Of a stretch of DNA of 64,000 bases, positions 39,711 to 49,710 are shown one piece after another; the stretch's first letter is position 1, and every line of letters begins with the position of its first letter. Below the pieces are notes generated by a model that saw only the letters and a program-made list of their open reading frames with translations, did not search any database and was not told the origin of the DNA. A program made the translations under genes and the position numbers. Origin of the DNA: an uncultured Clostridia bacterium (GTDB taxonomy: Bacteria > Bacillota > Clostridia > Oscillospirales > Ruminococcaceae); NCBI GenBank assembly GCA_945876755.1, contig CAMCPM010000009.1:1-64000 (forward strand), written 5' to 3'.

Positions 39711-41381
39711 TTAGAAAAGTCCGGAAATGTTTCCGTTGTTGTCGCAGTCGATCTTCAGCGCCGCAGGAGCCTTTGGAAGTCCCGGCATTACCATGATGTC
39801 GCCTGTGAGAGCAACTACAAAGCCTGCACCTGCCGAAAGCTTTACGTCACGGACGGTAATAACAAAGTTCTCGGGCTTGCCAAGCTTGGTGGGGTCGTCG
39901 GAAAGGGAATACTGTGTCTTTGCAACGCAAACAGGAATGTCTCCGAAGCCGAGAGACTCGATTTCCTTGATTGCCTTTTCAGCCTGACCGGTAAAGTTTA
40001 CGCCGTCTGCACGGTAAATCTCCTTTGCGATGATGTTCAGCTTTTCCTTGATGGAAAGCTTCTCGTCGTAAAGTGGCTTGAAATCAGCTTCGCCCTTTTC
40101 GATAACTGCGCATACCTTCTGTGCAAGGTCAGTACCGCCTTCGCCGCCCTTTGCAAAAATCTCTGCAAGGGAGACCTCAACGCCCATTCCTGCGCAGAAC
40201 TCCTTGATGTAAGCTATCTCGGCGTCACTGTCGGTATGGAAGCGGTTGATGGCAACCACTACGGGTACGCCGAACTTGCGGATATTTTCAATATGTGTTT
40301 TCAGATTTACGATACCCTTTTTCAGAGCATCAACATTTTCTGTTGTAAGCTCAGTCTTGGGTACGCCGCCGTTGTACTTCAGCGCACGGATAGTCGCAAC
40401 AAGGACTGCACATGAAGGCTTCAGACCTGCAAAACGGCACTTGATGTCGAAGAACTTTTCAGCACCCAGGTCAGCGCCGAAGCCTGCTTCCGTGATGCAG
40501 TAGTCGCCCAGCTTGAGAGCAAGCTTTGTGGCACGGACAGAGTTACAGCCGTGAGCAATGTTTGCGAAGGGTCCGCCGTGCATGATAGCAGGAGTGTTTT
40601 CAAGAGTCTGAACAAGGTTCGGCTTGAGAGCGTCCTTGAGGAGCGCGGTCATAGCACCGTGAGCGCCTAAGTCACGGGCATAAACGGGAGTTCCGTCATA
40701 TGTGTAGGCAACGAGGATACGTCCCAGACGTTCCTTCAGGTCGGTAAGGTCGGAAGCAAGACAGAGAATAGCCATTACCTCGGAAGCAACCGTAATGCGG
40801 AAGCTGTCCTGACGGGGAATGCCGTTTACCTTGCCGCCCATGCCGATAACAACGTTTCTGAGGGCGCGGTCGTTCATATCGAGACAGCGGTCTATCATAA
40901 TACGGCGCTGGTCGATACCAAGAGCGTTGCCCTGCTGCATATGGTTGTCAAGCAGAGCGCAGAGAAGATTGTTTGCAGCGGTAATAGCGTGCATATCGCC
41001 TGTAAAGTGGAGGTTGATATCCTCCATAGGTACGACCTGCGCATAGCCGCCGCCTGCCGCACCGCCCTTGATTCCGAATACGGGACCGAGAGACGGCTCA
41101 CGGAGAGCAAGAACTGCATTTTTGCCGATCTTAGCCATGGATTCTGCAAGACCGACGGAGATAGTGGTTTTGCCCTCGCCTGCGGGAGTAGGATTGATGG
41201 CGGTAACGAGAATGAGCTTTCCGTCGGGGTCGTTAGCGGTTTTTGAGAAAAGTGCCTCGGAAAGCTTAGCCTTATAGTGACCGTAAGGCTCGATATCGTC
41301 CTCGGAAATACCGAGATTTGCGGCAATAGTGCCGATTTTCAGCATTTTTGCCTGCTGAGCGATTTCAATATCTGACAGCAT
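39711..41381 (-). CDS. fhs: Formate--tetrahydrofolate ligase
   Basis: The 556-residue protein is the expected length. The ATP loop TPAGEGKTT lies near residues 65-73, and the family segments [24 protein letters not shown] and [11 protein letters not shown] are present. It joins formate and tetrahydrofolate using ATP to give 10-formyl-THF for purine synthesis or one-carbon metabolism. With pflA in the window, it fits a formate-handling metabolism. GGGGGAA precedes the ATG. It is transcribed alone, ending at its own terminator. Confidence 0.96.
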   Translation of the reverse strand: MLSDIEIAQQAKMLKIGTIAANLGISEDDIEPYGHYKAKLSEALFSKTANDPDGKLILVTAINPTPAGEGKTTISVGLAESMAKIGKNAVLALREPSLGPVFGIKGGAAGGGYAQVVPMEDINLHFTGDMHAITAANNLLCALLDNHMQQGNALGIDQRRIMIDRCLDMNDRALRNVVIGMGGKVNGIPRQDSFRITVASEVMAILCLASDLTDLKERLGRILVAYTYDGTPVYARDLGAHGAMTALLKDALKPNLVQTLENTPAIMHGGPFANIAHGCNSVRATKLALKLGDYCITEAGFGADLGAEKFFDIKCRFAGLKPSCAVLVATIRALKYNGGVPKTELTTENVDALKKGIVNLKTHIENIRKFGVPVVVAINRFHTDSDAEIAYIKEFCAGMGVEVSLAEIFAKGGEGGTDLAQKVCAVIEKGEADFKPLYDEKLSIKEKLNIIAKEIYRADGVNFTGQAEKAIKEIESLGFGDIPVCVAKTQYSLSDDPTKLGKPENFVITVRDVKLSAGAGFVVALTGDIMVMPGLPKAPAALKIDCDNNGNISGLF

Positions 41382-41493
41382 TGGTAAATTCCCCCTAACA
41401 AAACAAATAATAATTACAGTATACCATAATATATTACATTTGCCAACACTTTTTTATGAATTTTTCCATTCATTTTTTGACAATGCTTTCCTT

Positions 41494-43419
41494 TTACTGT
41501 TCAAGGTCTTCCAGCCAGAGCCTTACGCAGGCGTCGGAAGGCATTCTCCAGTCGCCTCTGGGAGAAAGGGTAACAGTACCGACCTTCGGACCGTCAGGCA
41601 GACAGGAGCGCTTGAACTGCTGGGAGAAGAAACGGCGCAGGAAAACCGTCAGCCATTTTTTGATAGTATCCCTGCTGTAGGTCCCCTCAAAGGACTGCTC
41701 CGCAATACGCAGTATTTTTTTCGGCGGATAGCCGCAGCGTACAAGGTAGTACAGAAAATAATCGTGCAGCTCATAAGGACCAACAATATCCTCGGTCTTC
41801 TGGGATATCTCACCCTCGGACGGCGGCAGAAGTTCGGGAGAAACAGGCGTTGCAAGAACGTCATTCAGTACCTCCGCAAGCTTCGTATTTTGGGTATTTG
41901 CGCTTTCGTACGCCACAAGATGGCGCACCAGCGTTTTCGGTACGGAAGCGTTCACGCCGTACATGGACATATGGTCGCCGTTGTAGGTCGCCCAGCCGAG
42001 AGCAAGCTCGGAAAGGTCGCCTGTACCGATAACTATGCCGCCAAGCTTGTTGGCAATATCCATAAGCACCTGAGTACGCTCCCTCGCCTGACCGTTTTCA
42101 AAGGTAACGTCAAGAACGGCTTCGTCCTGACCGATATCCTCAAAATGACGGCGCACCGAGGCGGTAATATCCACTTCTTTAAGGGTCACGCCGTAAGCCT
42201 CGGCAAGATAGTATGCGTTGCTTTTGGTGCGCTTTGTAGTACCGAAACAAGGCATTGTCACGGCAATTATACCCTTGCGGTCGAGAGAAAGCATATCAAA
42301 TGCGTGAACGGTAACTATCAGCGCAAGAGTGCTGTCCAGACCGCCCGAAAGCCCGATGACCGCAGTTTTGCAGCCGATGTGCCGCAGACGTGTGGCAAGT
42401 CCCGTAGCCTGCATGGTGAGTATCTCCTCGCAGCGGCTGTTAAGGTCGGTCTTGTTGCTGGGTACAAATGGCATAGGCGGAAAACGGCGCTTCAATTCAA
42501 TATCCTTCGGCTTTACCGAGAACTGCACTTCTTCAAAAGCGCGTGCAGTATCGCGGCTTTCACAGCAGTGGAACGTGTTCACCTTTCTGCGCTCGGAAAC
42601 AAGACGGTGCAGGTCTATCTCGCCGTAGGTTATGCCCGTGGTGAACTTTCTGCTTTCGCCGATGACCGTGCCGTTTTCGCAGATAAGATTGTGTCCGCTG
42701 AAAACAAGGTCCTGTGTGGACTCGCCCATACCTGCGTCAGCGTAAATATATCCGCAGATAAGCCGTGCCGACTGGGATTTCACAAGCTGGGTGCGGTAAT
42801 CGCCCTTGCCGATGACTTCGTCCGAGGCGGAAAGATTGCATATGAGAGTCGCTCCCGAAAGAGCAAGCCCTGTTGAGGGCGGCTCGGGTACCCATAGGTC
42901 TTCGCAGACCTCAATACCCATAACAAGCTCGGGTATTTCTGCGCACTTAAAGAGCATATCTCCGAATGTGGTGTAAAAATCGTCCCCGACTTCTTCTGCC
43001 AAAAATAGTACGCCGCCCTGCCACGGAGCAAAGTGCCGTGCCTCGTAAAATTCCGAGTAGGCAGGAATATTCTTCTTCGGCACAAGACCGAGAATTTCTC
43101 CTTTGTTCAGAACAGCGGCGCAGTTGTAAAGCTTGCCGTGCAGCTCAAAGGGCAGTCCGACCACGATAAGAGCGTCACATTCCGCGGTTCCTGCCGCAAT
43201 TTTCACAAGCGCCTTTTTTGCGCCGTCCAGCAGGACTTTTTGCAGGAACAGATCTCCGCAGGTGTACCCCGTAATGCACAGCTCCGGGAAAACTATCACG
43301 GAAGCGCCGCCGTTGCAGGCTTCCTTTGCGAGCCTGATTATCTCGTCTGCGTTATAGCCGCAGTCAGCTACCTTTATATCGGGAGTTACCGCAGCAACTC
43401 TGAGAAAACCGTCTTTCAT
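41494..43419 (-). CDS. nadE: Glutamine-dependent NAD+ synthetase
   Basis: The 641-residue protein has an N-terminal nitrilase-type glutaminase (residues about 1-280, with FPELCITGYT and GIEVCEDLW containing the Glu and Cys elements) and a C-terminal ATP-dependent NAD synthase domain with the loop LSGGLDSTLAL. It converts nicotinate adenine dinucleotide to NAD+ using glutamine. The start at 43419 was chosen by the minus-strand AAAGG site 9 bp upstream; a start at 43464 would add 15 residues without a site. Confidence 0.94.
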   Translation of the reverse strand: MKDGFLRVAAVTPDIKVADCGYNADEIIRLAKEACNGGASVIVFPELCITGYTCGDLFLQKVLLDGAKKALVKIAAGTAECDALIVVGLPFELHGKLYNCAAVLNKGEILGLVPKKNIPAYSEFYEARHFAPWQGGVLFLAEEVGDDFYTTFGDMLFKCAEIPELVMGIEVCEDLWVPEPPSTGLALSGATLICNLSASDEVIGKGDYRTQLVKSQSARLICGYIYADAGMGESTQDLVFSGHNLICENGTVIGESRKFTTGITYGEIDLHRLVSERRKVNTFHCCESRDTARAFEEVQFSVKPKDIELKRRFPPMPFVPSNKTDLNSRCEEILTMQATGLATRLRHIGCKTAVIGLSGGLDSTLALIVTVHAFDMLSLDRKGIIAVTMPCFGTTKRTKSNAYYLAEAYGVTLKEVDITASVRRHFEDIGQDEAVLDVTFENGQARERTQVLMDIANKLGGIVIGTGDLSELALGWATYNGDHMSMYGVNASVPKTLVRHLVAYESANTQNTKLAEVLNDVLATPVSPELLPPSEGEISQKTEDIVGPYELHDYFLYYLVRCGYPPKKILRIAEQSFEGTYSRDTIKKWLTVFLRRFFSQQFKRSCLPDGPKVGTVTLSPRGDWRMPSDACVRLWLEDLEQ

Positions 43420-43475
43420 TTTGATCAGCCTTTCGGTTAAAATTATATGTTTATTATATCTCAAATTGCCGTGAT

Positions 43476-43970
43476 TTATTTTACCGCAGTAATTATCCTT
43501 TCGGCTATCTCGTCGGCAGAACCGTTTCCGTCGGCGGTCACAGATGAGTTCGCTCTGTATAACGGAACTCTGCTGTCGTAAATAAATTCAAGCTCTTCCT
43601 TGGTATTGCTCATAACTATTGGACGGTTTTTGTCCCCCGATATCCGAGAGTAGCAGACCTCAAATGGCACGTCAATGTAAACCACTGTTCCCGATTCCGA
43701 AGCGATATCGGAGTTCTCTTTTTTCAGCATAGCGCCGCCGCCGCAGGCGATAACGCCGTTCTTTTGGGAAAGCTCTCTGATAACTTCGGTCTCGGTCTCA
43801 CGGAAATACCTCTCGCCCTTTTCCGAAAATATCTGAGGGATAGTCATTCCCTCACGCTCGACGATGTAATCGTCCATGTCGGAAAGTTCACAGCCAAGCT
43901 TTTCGGCAAGAATTTTTCCCACAGTAGATTTTCCGCAGCCCATAAATCCGCATAAAAAAATTGATCTCAT
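43476..43970 (-). CDS. aroK: Shikimate kinase
   Basis: The 164-residue protein begins with MRSIFLCGFMGCGKST, the kinase P-loop (Gly8-Thr16), followed by DMDDYI, the shikimate-binding FRETETEV region (Arg/Glu), and the GGGAML loop. The length is right for the family. It phosphorylates shikimate in aromatic amino-acid synthesis. GGGAGA precedes the ATG. It follows the unknown gene at 43990 by 19 bp on the minus strand, so the three genes 46340-43476 are probably one operon. Confidence 0.93.
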   Translation of the reverse strand: MRSIFLCGFMGCGKSTVGKILAEKLGCELSDMDDYIVEREGMTIPQIFSEKGERYFRETETEVIRELSQKNGVIACGGGAMLKKENSDIASESGTVVYIDVPFEVCYSRISGDKNRPIVMSNTKEELEFIYDSRVPLYRANSSVTADGNGSADEIAERIITAVK

Positions 43971-43989
43971 ACTTTATTCTCCCATTAAA

Positions 43990-44640
43990 TTACTTTTCCG
44001 TATCTTCGCTCGGAATATCAGCCGTATATTCAAGTATCTTGCTTTTCAGCTCTTCCTCAAGACAGGAATAGAACATTGCGAAAATAACGTCCGCAAAGCC
44101 CAGCAGAAACATATTTTTGTTGGTAATTTCCGCAAGAGAGGGCACATTGGTGTAAATATAGGTCTTGTACCAGTCCGCAGTAAATGGCGGAAGCTTCTTG
44201 CCCTTTCGCACAAGATATTTGGTTTCAAGAAATGTCTCGGAAATCATATCGCGGTAATTTTCCGCACCCTTGTCCATAACAGCCGTGTACAGACGGTAAA
44301 GCTGGTCGTCGGACATACAATCCTCGCCGTTTCTGACATTTTTCAGCGTGGGTATACGCACCGCAAGGGAGTATACCATCATCGGAAGCACCCTGTTGTA
44401 TTCGTCATTCTGCATTTCGCCGCAGGTCCTGTCGTCAATTCTCAGACCAAGCGCCTGAAGGCAGTCCGTGTCGGTAACATTGTTCAGCACGACCTTGAAA
44501 GCGTCCTTGATGTTGACGTTGTAAAAATCATTTTCGGCAATGGAGTAAATATATTTCATTGCGTTGTAAAGGCTTACGCCGCCCTTTACGATAGCGTCCG
44601 CAAGACCGTTTATAGCGGTATTTTCGTTAATGAAAAGCAT
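43990..44640 (-). CDS. Conserved-looking hypothetical protein
   Basis: The 216-residue product is predicted soluble and mostly helical, without signal peptide or membrane segments, and has no motif I recognise. AAAGGAG lies 8 bp before its ATG. It is 17 bp downstream of the 562-residue zinc-site protein and 19 bp upstream of aroK, so it is part of a minus-strand operon. Nothing in it suggests a link to shikimate metabolism. Confidence 0.65.
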   Translation of the reverse strand: MLFINENTAINGLADAIVKGGVSLYNAMKYIYSIAENDFYNVNIKDAFKVVLNNVTDTDCLQALGLRIDDRTCGEMQNDEYNRVLPMMVYSLAVRIPTLKNVRNGEDCMSDDQLYRLYTAVMDKGAENYRDMISETFLETKYLVRKGKKLPPFTADWYKTYIYTNVPSLAEITNKNMFLLGFADVIFAMFYSCLEEELKSKILEYTADIPSEDTEK

Positions 44641-44657
44641 TGTGAAGCTCCTTTCGG

Positions 44658-46340
44658 TCAGTCTTTTTTACCATAGGCGTCCTCACGGGTGAGCCGTTCC
44701 CACTGGGGCATTTTTATCTCAACGTGCTTTTTTTCGTTCTTTTCGGGAGCAGCGCTTTCATCGGCGTCCTGAGCGTAGCCTGCCATAAAGGCGTCGAAAA
44801 GACTGTCAAATGCCTGGGGAACAAATGGCTTTATCTCAACAGTATCGGGAGAGACCACCGTCGCCACCTGCGGAGCAGCAGGAATGTCAGGCTCGGCAGT
44901 TACAGCCGGCTTTGCTTCTTCGGGAGCAGTATTGCTTTCAGGCTGACTCTGAACGGCTGCGGTACTTGCATATCCGAATGGCTTTTCAACGGGAGCGTGA
45001 ACGGTCTTGTTCTTGACCGCCAGCTTGACCTCCTCGCAAAGCCTGTCGGAGTAATCGAGAAATTCCTCAAACTGGCTCAACGAAGCCTCACCCGTTTTGA
45101 AATTCCGCTTCATATTTGAAAGGTACTGTGACCATTCCTTGAACTCGTTCTCGTCAAAGCCCTTGCCGACACGCTTGTATAACGCATTGTAAAGCTTCTG
45201 GCTGTGCTTTTCCATTTCGGCAGGGAGAGTGAAGCTTTCCGCTTCGTGGTGAACGGTGCTTTCGGTTACGATAGTTTCTTCTTCCGCAGCGGAGGAAGCC
45301 ATGGCTTCCATTGCAATGCTTTCCACAAGCTCCTCGTACTGCTTGCGGCAGGTCTTGCCGGAGCTGTTTACCCTGTCGCAGCGTGGATTATCATCGGTAA
45401 CGGTGAAAAATCTTCCGCAGCTTTCGCACTTGCGGAGGTATATTTTATCCTGCGCCATAAGCTCGAATTCAAGGTCAATGGCGGCTTTCAGGCTGTCGGG
45501 AAGATAAATCTCGGCAGGATTTTCACGGATAGCCTCCAGCGTGAATTTCATATCTATCTCGCCCGGACGGGACATATTTTTAACGTAGGTGTAGGCTTCC
45601 ATAGCTATCTGGTCACGAATTTTTGTGCAGTCACGCTTTTCCATAACGGAAAGGTCCTGCCCCTGTGAAAGAGCCTCGGAAAAGCGTCGGTAGATAGCCT
45701 TTGATACCTTGCTTACCGCAAACGCCGCATTTGGCAGAGTAGCGGGAGTGCAAAGCTTTACCGAAGGCAGAGCATTTGGCGGACAGCCAAGCTCGTTTGC
45801 GGCGACCGAGACTGCAAGGTCGAAATATTCCTTTCTTGTTCTGACAGCTTCATCGGAAAGTATCTCGCCCTGATTATCGGTACCGAAAATAAATTCTATC
45901 TTGTTCCGTGCGTATTCCTGCAAGCGGACGATGCTTGTCCAGCGGTTCATGGCACGGTTGGTCTTGTATTCGGAGATGCGGCGGAAAATAGCCGTTTCGT
46001 ACTGATTTTTCGGAGAGATACACCTTGCCCAAAGCTCCTCCAGACCGATGCGCTCGCTGTGGCAGATGTATTCGATAATGCAGTCCGTGACGATCTCGGA
46101 GTAATCCGTCGCAATGCACGCCTCAATGTAAGGGTGCGCACGGCAGACAACGGTTTTTGCGTTGGAGATGATATTCTGCGGAAGCCTGCCTGTTTTGCGC
46201 GCAGTACGTCCGGCCTCGATGCACTGTTCCCAGAAATAAGTAAAGTCAAATTCGGTAAAATGCAGCAGGGTCTTGGATAATTCGATTTTATAGAAATTAT
46301 TGTTATCGTAAACGGCAAATCTCACAATGCGGTTTTCCAT
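44658..46340 (-). CDS. Hypothetical protein with central Cys4 zinc-ribbon-like site
   Basis: The 560-residue product is mostly helical, with a likely zinc site near residues 275-300: CESCGRFFTVTDDNPRCDR followed by GKTCR, matching DUF6076-like architecture as far as I can judge. The region after residue 430 is low-complexity, rich in Ala, Pro and Glu, and ends in a short basic tail. The start at 46340 has GAGAGGA 8 bp upstream; TTG at 46346 would be too close. It is the first gene of the aroK operon. I cannot assign a function. Confidence 0.6.
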   Translation of the reverse strand: MENRIVRFAVYDNNNFYKIELSKTLLHFTEFDFTYFWEQCIEAGRTARKTGRLPQNIISNAKTVVCRAHPYIEACIATDYSEIVTDCIIEYICHSERIGLEELWARCISPKNQYETAIFRRISEYKTNRAMNRWTSIVRLQEYARNKIEFIFGTDNQGEILSDEAVRTRKEYFDLAVSVAANELGCPPNALPSVKLCTPATLPNAAFAVSKVSKAIYRRFSEALSQGQDLSVMEKRDCTKIRDQIAMEAYTYVKNMSRPGEIDMKFTLEAIRENPAEIYLPDSLKAAIDLEFELMAQDKIYLRKCESCGRFFTVTDDNPRCDRVNSSGKTCRKQYEELVESIAMEAMASSAAEEETIVTESTVHHEAESFTLPAEMEKHSQKLYNALYKRVGKGFDENEFKEWSQYLSNMKRNFKTGEASLSQFEEFLDYSDRLCEEVKLAVKNKTVHAPVEKPFGYASTAAVQSQPESNTAPEEAKPAVTAEPDIPAAPQVATVVSPDTVEIKPFVPQAFDSLFDAFMAGYAQDADESAAPEKNEKKHVEIKMPQWERLTREDAYGKKD

Positions 46341-46476
46341 TCCCAAAGTCCTCTCCGGCGCAAGCCAATACAGAAAATTTGTATATATAGAATTATTATA
46401 TCATACTTTTTTGAATTTTTCAATTATTTTGACAAAAAAACAACATTGCTCAAATCGAAAAAAATCAAAAAAATAC

Positions 46477-46505
46477 TTGCAAAAATAAAAAAGATGTGGT
46501 ATAAT
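46477..46505 (+). promoter_or_regulatory. Promoter of the SRP RNA and downstream genes
   Basis: TTGCAA (46477-46482), 17-bp spacer, TATAAT (46500-46505). Confidence 0.85.
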
Positions 46506-46532
46506 GTTTAATACTTACGGATATATCCGATA

Positions 46533-46641
46533 TATAGGTGTGCGGGCCCTGTGCAACGGAACACCGTGAACCATGTCAGGCGGGGAACCGAGCAGCATTA
46601 AGCGGAACGTTTTGTGTGCCGCAGTCAGCCTGCACACCTAT
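46533..46641 (+). ncRNA. ffs: Signal recognition particle RNA, small bacterial type
   Basis: TAGGTGTGC and GCACACCTA close a long rod-like RNA of about 107 nt. Its apical region contains the conserved SRP RNA elements GTCAGGCGGGGAACCG and AGCAGC, the Ffh-binding site and apical loop. It binds Ffh and targets membrane and secreted proteins. In Firmicutes ffs commonly lies directly upstream of dnaX-ebfC-recR, as here. It is driven by the consensus promoter at 46477; the downstream TPR gene may be read through, since only a weak T-rich tail follows. Confidence 0.9.
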
Positions 46642-46676
46642 GTACCGGATTTATTTTATTTTAGGGTGATTATGCA

Positions 46677-47591
46677 TTGAAAATAAAGGACATAATTGTC
46701 GGATTTTTAAAAAAATTCCTGCCCTTGCTTTCGTGTCATATAATAGTCTGCGCTGCGGTGGGGGCTTTGATGGTAACAGCCGCCTACGGAGCAGACAGCG
46801 TGAAGGATTATTACGTTCCGCTTTTGATATCGGCGGCGATAGCGGTGCTTCTGTCCGTTCTGGCGTATTCTTCCTTCTTCTCAAATTCAGGAAAGTATGA
46901 CTCTTCAAGGCTCGGCGATTTTGATAAGACTTTTGTTTACGGGCGCTTCGGAGGACGTGATTCAGCAAAGCTTCGTGAAGCCGTCATTGATATGCACCTG
47001 TTCGATTTGAATACCGCTCTGGAAAAATTCAAGGAGCTTGAAGAAAAAAATCTTACCGAGTCCCAACGGTCTGTGCTTTGCTTCTATATGGGAAGATGCT
47101 ACCAGCTTATGGGTTATCCCTCAAACGGCGCAAAATACTTTGAACAGGCGCTGGAATACGGTCTGGAGCTTAACGATACATACCTGCTGGCGGCAAGATG
47201 TCTTGTCCAGAACGGCAGATATGACAAAGCGGTGGAGTATTACAATATCCTGCTTGACCGCAGCTGCTATTTCGATTTCATTTATACCGATATCGGTATC
47301 GCATATCTGAAAAAGGGCGACGGCGAAAAGGCGCTGGAGTATTTCAACAAGTCCCTGGACGAGGGAAAGAATTATTCCTTTGCGCTGGGGGGCTGCTCCC
47401 TTGCGTACCTGCTTATGAAAGACCTTGAAAAGAGCAGGGAATACTACAAAAAAGCGCTGACCTGCAATATGGACGACGTAAACGGCTTTAAGATTTTTTA
47501 CTGCAATATTGCCGAGTCGGTTGACCTGCTGGACGAGATAGACCCAAATATGAAGCTGAGAACGGAAACCCCCGAAGAAGTCATCAGATAA
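46677..47591 (+). CDS. Tetratricopeptide-repeat membrane protein
   Basis: The 304-residue product has two hydrophobic segments (about residues 12-35 and 42-65), then soluble TPR-like helical repeats over about 100-280, including YLLAARCLVQNGRYDKAVEYYNILL and AYLKKGDGEKALEYFNKSL. The start is TTG 46677, with AGGGTG 9 bp upstream; there is no nearby ATG with a binding site. TPR proteins scaffold protein complexes. It lies between ffs and dnaX and probably shares their transcript. Confidence 0.8.
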   Translation: MKIKDIIVGFLKKFLPLLSCHIIVCAAVGALMVTAAYGADSVKDYYVPLLISAAIAVLLSVLAYSSFFSNSGKYDSSRLGDFDKTFVYGRFGGRDSAKLREAVIDMHLFDLNTALEKFKELEEKNLTESQRSVLCFYMGRCYQLMGYPSNGAKYFEQALEYGLELNDTYLLAARCLVQNGRYDKAVEYYNILLDRSCYFDFIYTDIGIAYLKKGDGEKALEYFNKSLDEGKNYSFALGGCSLAYLLMKDLEKSREYYKKALTCNMDDVNGFKIFYCNIAESVDLLDEIDPNMKLRTETPEEVIR

Positions 47592-47603
47592 GGAGTGAGT
47601 GAA

Positions 47604-49193
47604 ATGTATAAGGCGCTTTACAGAAAATACCGTCCGATGACCTTTGACGACGTTGTTTCACAGCCCCATATCACTACGACTCTGCGAAATCAGCTTGTGA
47701 GCGGCAAGACTGCTCACGCCTACCTGTTTACAGGCTCAAGAGGAACGGGCAAGACCACCTGCGCAAGGATACTTGCCAAGGCGCTGAACTGCCTGCACCC
47801 CGTTGACGGCAATCCCTGCCTTGAATGCGAGATATGTCGTGACGCTGACGAGAACGCTCTTTCCGATATCATCGAGATAGACGCAGCCTCAAACAACGGC
47901 GTTGACGACGTCCGCGACCTGCGTGACGGAGCCGTCTATACCGCTGAACGCTGCAAATACAAGGTTTACATCATTGACGAGGTCCATATGCTTTCAAAGG
48001 AGGCGTTCAACGCCCTGCTGAAAATTATGGAAGAGCCTCCTCCACACGTTAAATTCATTCTGGCGACCACCGAGATACACAAGGTACTGCCCACGATACT
48101 TTCACGCTGCCAGCGGTACGACTTCCGCAGGATACTGCCGAAGGACATTACTGAGCGGCTTATGTACGTTGCGGAGCAGGAGAATATCGCTCTCGACCGT
48201 GACGCTGCTGAACTTATTGCAAAGACTGCGGACGGCGGTATGCGTGATGCGCTGTCGCTGCTTGACCAGTGCATAGCCTTTTCCGAAAACGTAACTCTTG
48301 ATATCGTTTCGGGTGCGGCAGGAATCGCAGGACGTGAGCCTGTTTTCGATATCCTCGAAGCCGCCGCCGATAACGACGCCGCCAAGGCGGTTGGAGTCAT
48401 AGACAAGCTTTATAATATGTCCAAGGATATGCAGAAGCTTTGCGACGAGCTTATCGCACAGCTCAGAAATGTGATGATGGCAAAGGCAGTACCCGAAAAT
48501 ACCGACCTGCTTGTGTGTATGCCTAACGAGATAGAAAGGATAAAGGTCCTTGCGGAAAAGCTTTCCCTTGAAGAAATTATGGCAAAGCTTGATATTCTGC
48601 AAGCCTGCAACGAGCGCATCGCAAGAGTAAGCGCAAAGCGTGTCGAAATGGAAATGTGCCTGCTTAAATTGTGTACGGCGCAGCAGTCCGTACAGGGGGG
48701 CGCTGCGGCAAGTACCGAGCTTCTTGCGAAAATCGATATGCTGGAGCAGAAGCTTGCATCGCAGTCACCGCAGCCCGTTCAGCCCGTTCAGCAGCCGAGT
48801 CCTCGTCCTGCCGAACCGCCAAAAGTCAGCGTTTCATATGCTGCTCAGGCTGAACAGCCAAAATTTGATGTGGCTGATTTCAGACCTGCTGAAAAGTGGA
48901 CGGAAATCCTCGAAGCCTTTGCAGAGATCTGTCCTTCTGCTTCGGGAGCGCTTACAGGCTCATACGCCGAGGAAGCACATGGATATATGCGTATAACTAC
49001 CGAAAATAATTTCTTCATATCACTTATGAAAAAGCAGGAAAATTTCGATAAGCTCAAAGAAGCTATCACACGCGTTATGGGAAAATGCAACGGCGTGAAG
49101 ATATTGCGCAGTCCCGCAAAAGCAGACAGCGGCGAAAAGCTGAAAAATGTCCTGCAAAAGGCACAGGAAAACAATATACCCATTGAACAGTAA
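47604..49193 (+). CDS. dnaX: DNA polymerase III subunit gamma/tau
   Basis: The 529-residue protein has the clamp-loader MYKALYRKYRP start, Walker A GSRGTGKTTCAR, a four-cysteine zinc module (CLHPVDGNPCLECEIC), Walker B IIDEVHM and the SRC sensor (LSRCQRYDF). The proline-rich linker near residue 390 is followed by a tau-like C-terminal domain. It loads the sliding clamp. I chose ATG 47604, with AGGAGTG 6 bp upstream, over GTG 47595. No slippery run that would suggest a programmed frameshift to gamma was noted. It is part of a dnaX-ebfC-recR cluster. Confidence 0.96.
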   Translation: MYKALYRKYRPMTFDDVVSQPHITTTLRNQLVSGKTAHAYLFTGSRGTGKTTCARILAKALNCLHPVDGNPCLECEICRDADENALSDIIEIDAASNNGVDDVRDLRDGAVYTAERCKYKVYIIDEVHMLSKEAFNALLKIMEEPPPHVKFILATTEIHKVLPTILSRCQRYDFRRILPKDITERLMYVAEQENIALDRDAAELIAKTADGGMRDALSLLDQCIAFSENVTLDIVSGAAGIAGREPVFDILEAAADNDAAKAVGVIDKLYNMSKDMQKLCDELIAQLRNVMMAKAVPENTDLLVCMPNEIERIKVLAEKLSLEEIMAKLDILQACNERIARVSAKRVEMEMCLLKLCTAQQSVQGGAAASTELLAKIDMLEQKLASQSPQPVQPVQQPSPRPAEPPKVSVSYAAQAEQPKFDVADFRPAEKWTEILEAFAEICPSASGALTGSYAEEAHGYMRITTENNFFISLMKKQENFDKLKEAITRVMGKCNGVKILRSPAKADSGEKLKNVLQKAQENNIPIEQ

Positions 49194-49301
49194 TATCCCT
49201 CTTTGAGGTGATTATAAATTTAAAAAATTCACGGAATGCCTTCCGCCGATGGGCGTCCGTTTAAGCTATAAGTTTTTACGGCGGAGAAACGGAGTTTAAA
49301 A

Positions 49302-49649
49302 ATGAAAGCAAGATTACCACAGGGAATGGGCGGCGGCGCTCAGAATATGAACAGCATGATCAAGCAGGCTCAGAAAATGCAGGAGAAGATCACCGACCTT
49401 CAGGAGGATATCGAGAAAAGAGAGTTCTCCACAACCGTTGGCGGCGGAGCTGTTGAGGTAACAATGAGCGGACGCAAGGAGATAAAGTCCCTTAACATCA
49501 AGCCCGAGGTAGTTGACCCCGAGGACGTTGAGATGCTTCAGGACCTTATCATCAGCGCATTCAACGATACTGTAAAGCAGATAGAAGAAACTACCGAAAA
49601 GGAAATGGGCGCTATTACAGGTGGAGTTTCCTTCCCCGGCTTGTTTTAA
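49302..49649 (+). CDS. ebfC: YbaB/EbfC-family nucleoid-associated protein
   Basis: The 115-residue protein has the family core: an N-terminal amphipathic helix (MIKQAQKMQEKITDLQEDIEKREF), GGGAVEVTMSGRKEIKSLNIKPEVVDPED and a C-terminal helical part. It forms DNA-binding dimers. It lies between dnaX and recR, its usual place. GGAG is 8 bp before the ATG. The 108-bp gap after dnaX has a CCGCCG/CGGCGG hairpin. Confidence 0.9.
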   Translation: MKARLPQGMGGGAQNMNSMIKQAQKMQEKITDLQEDIEKREFSTTVGGGAVEVTMSGRKEIKSLNIKPEVVDPEDVEMLQDLIISAFNDTVKQIEETTEKEMGAITGGVSFPGLF

Positions 49650-49660
49650 TTGATCTTACT

Positions 49661-49691
49661 GCGGCATATGCGGAAAACCGTGTATGCCGCC
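49661..49691 (+). promoter_or_regulatory. Intercistronic hairpin between ebfC and recR
   Basis: GCGGCATA and TATGCCGC form an 8-bp stem without T tract, just before the recR ribosome binding site; an mRNA processing or stability element is possible. Confidence 0.5.
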
Positions 49692-49710
49692 TCGATTTTC
49701 GGAGGTATTT

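Noticed and set aside
41440..42876. 478-codon open frame on the plus strand opposite nadE
   Set aside because: It is antisense to a clear NAD synthetase gene, with no motifs, and arises from codon bias.
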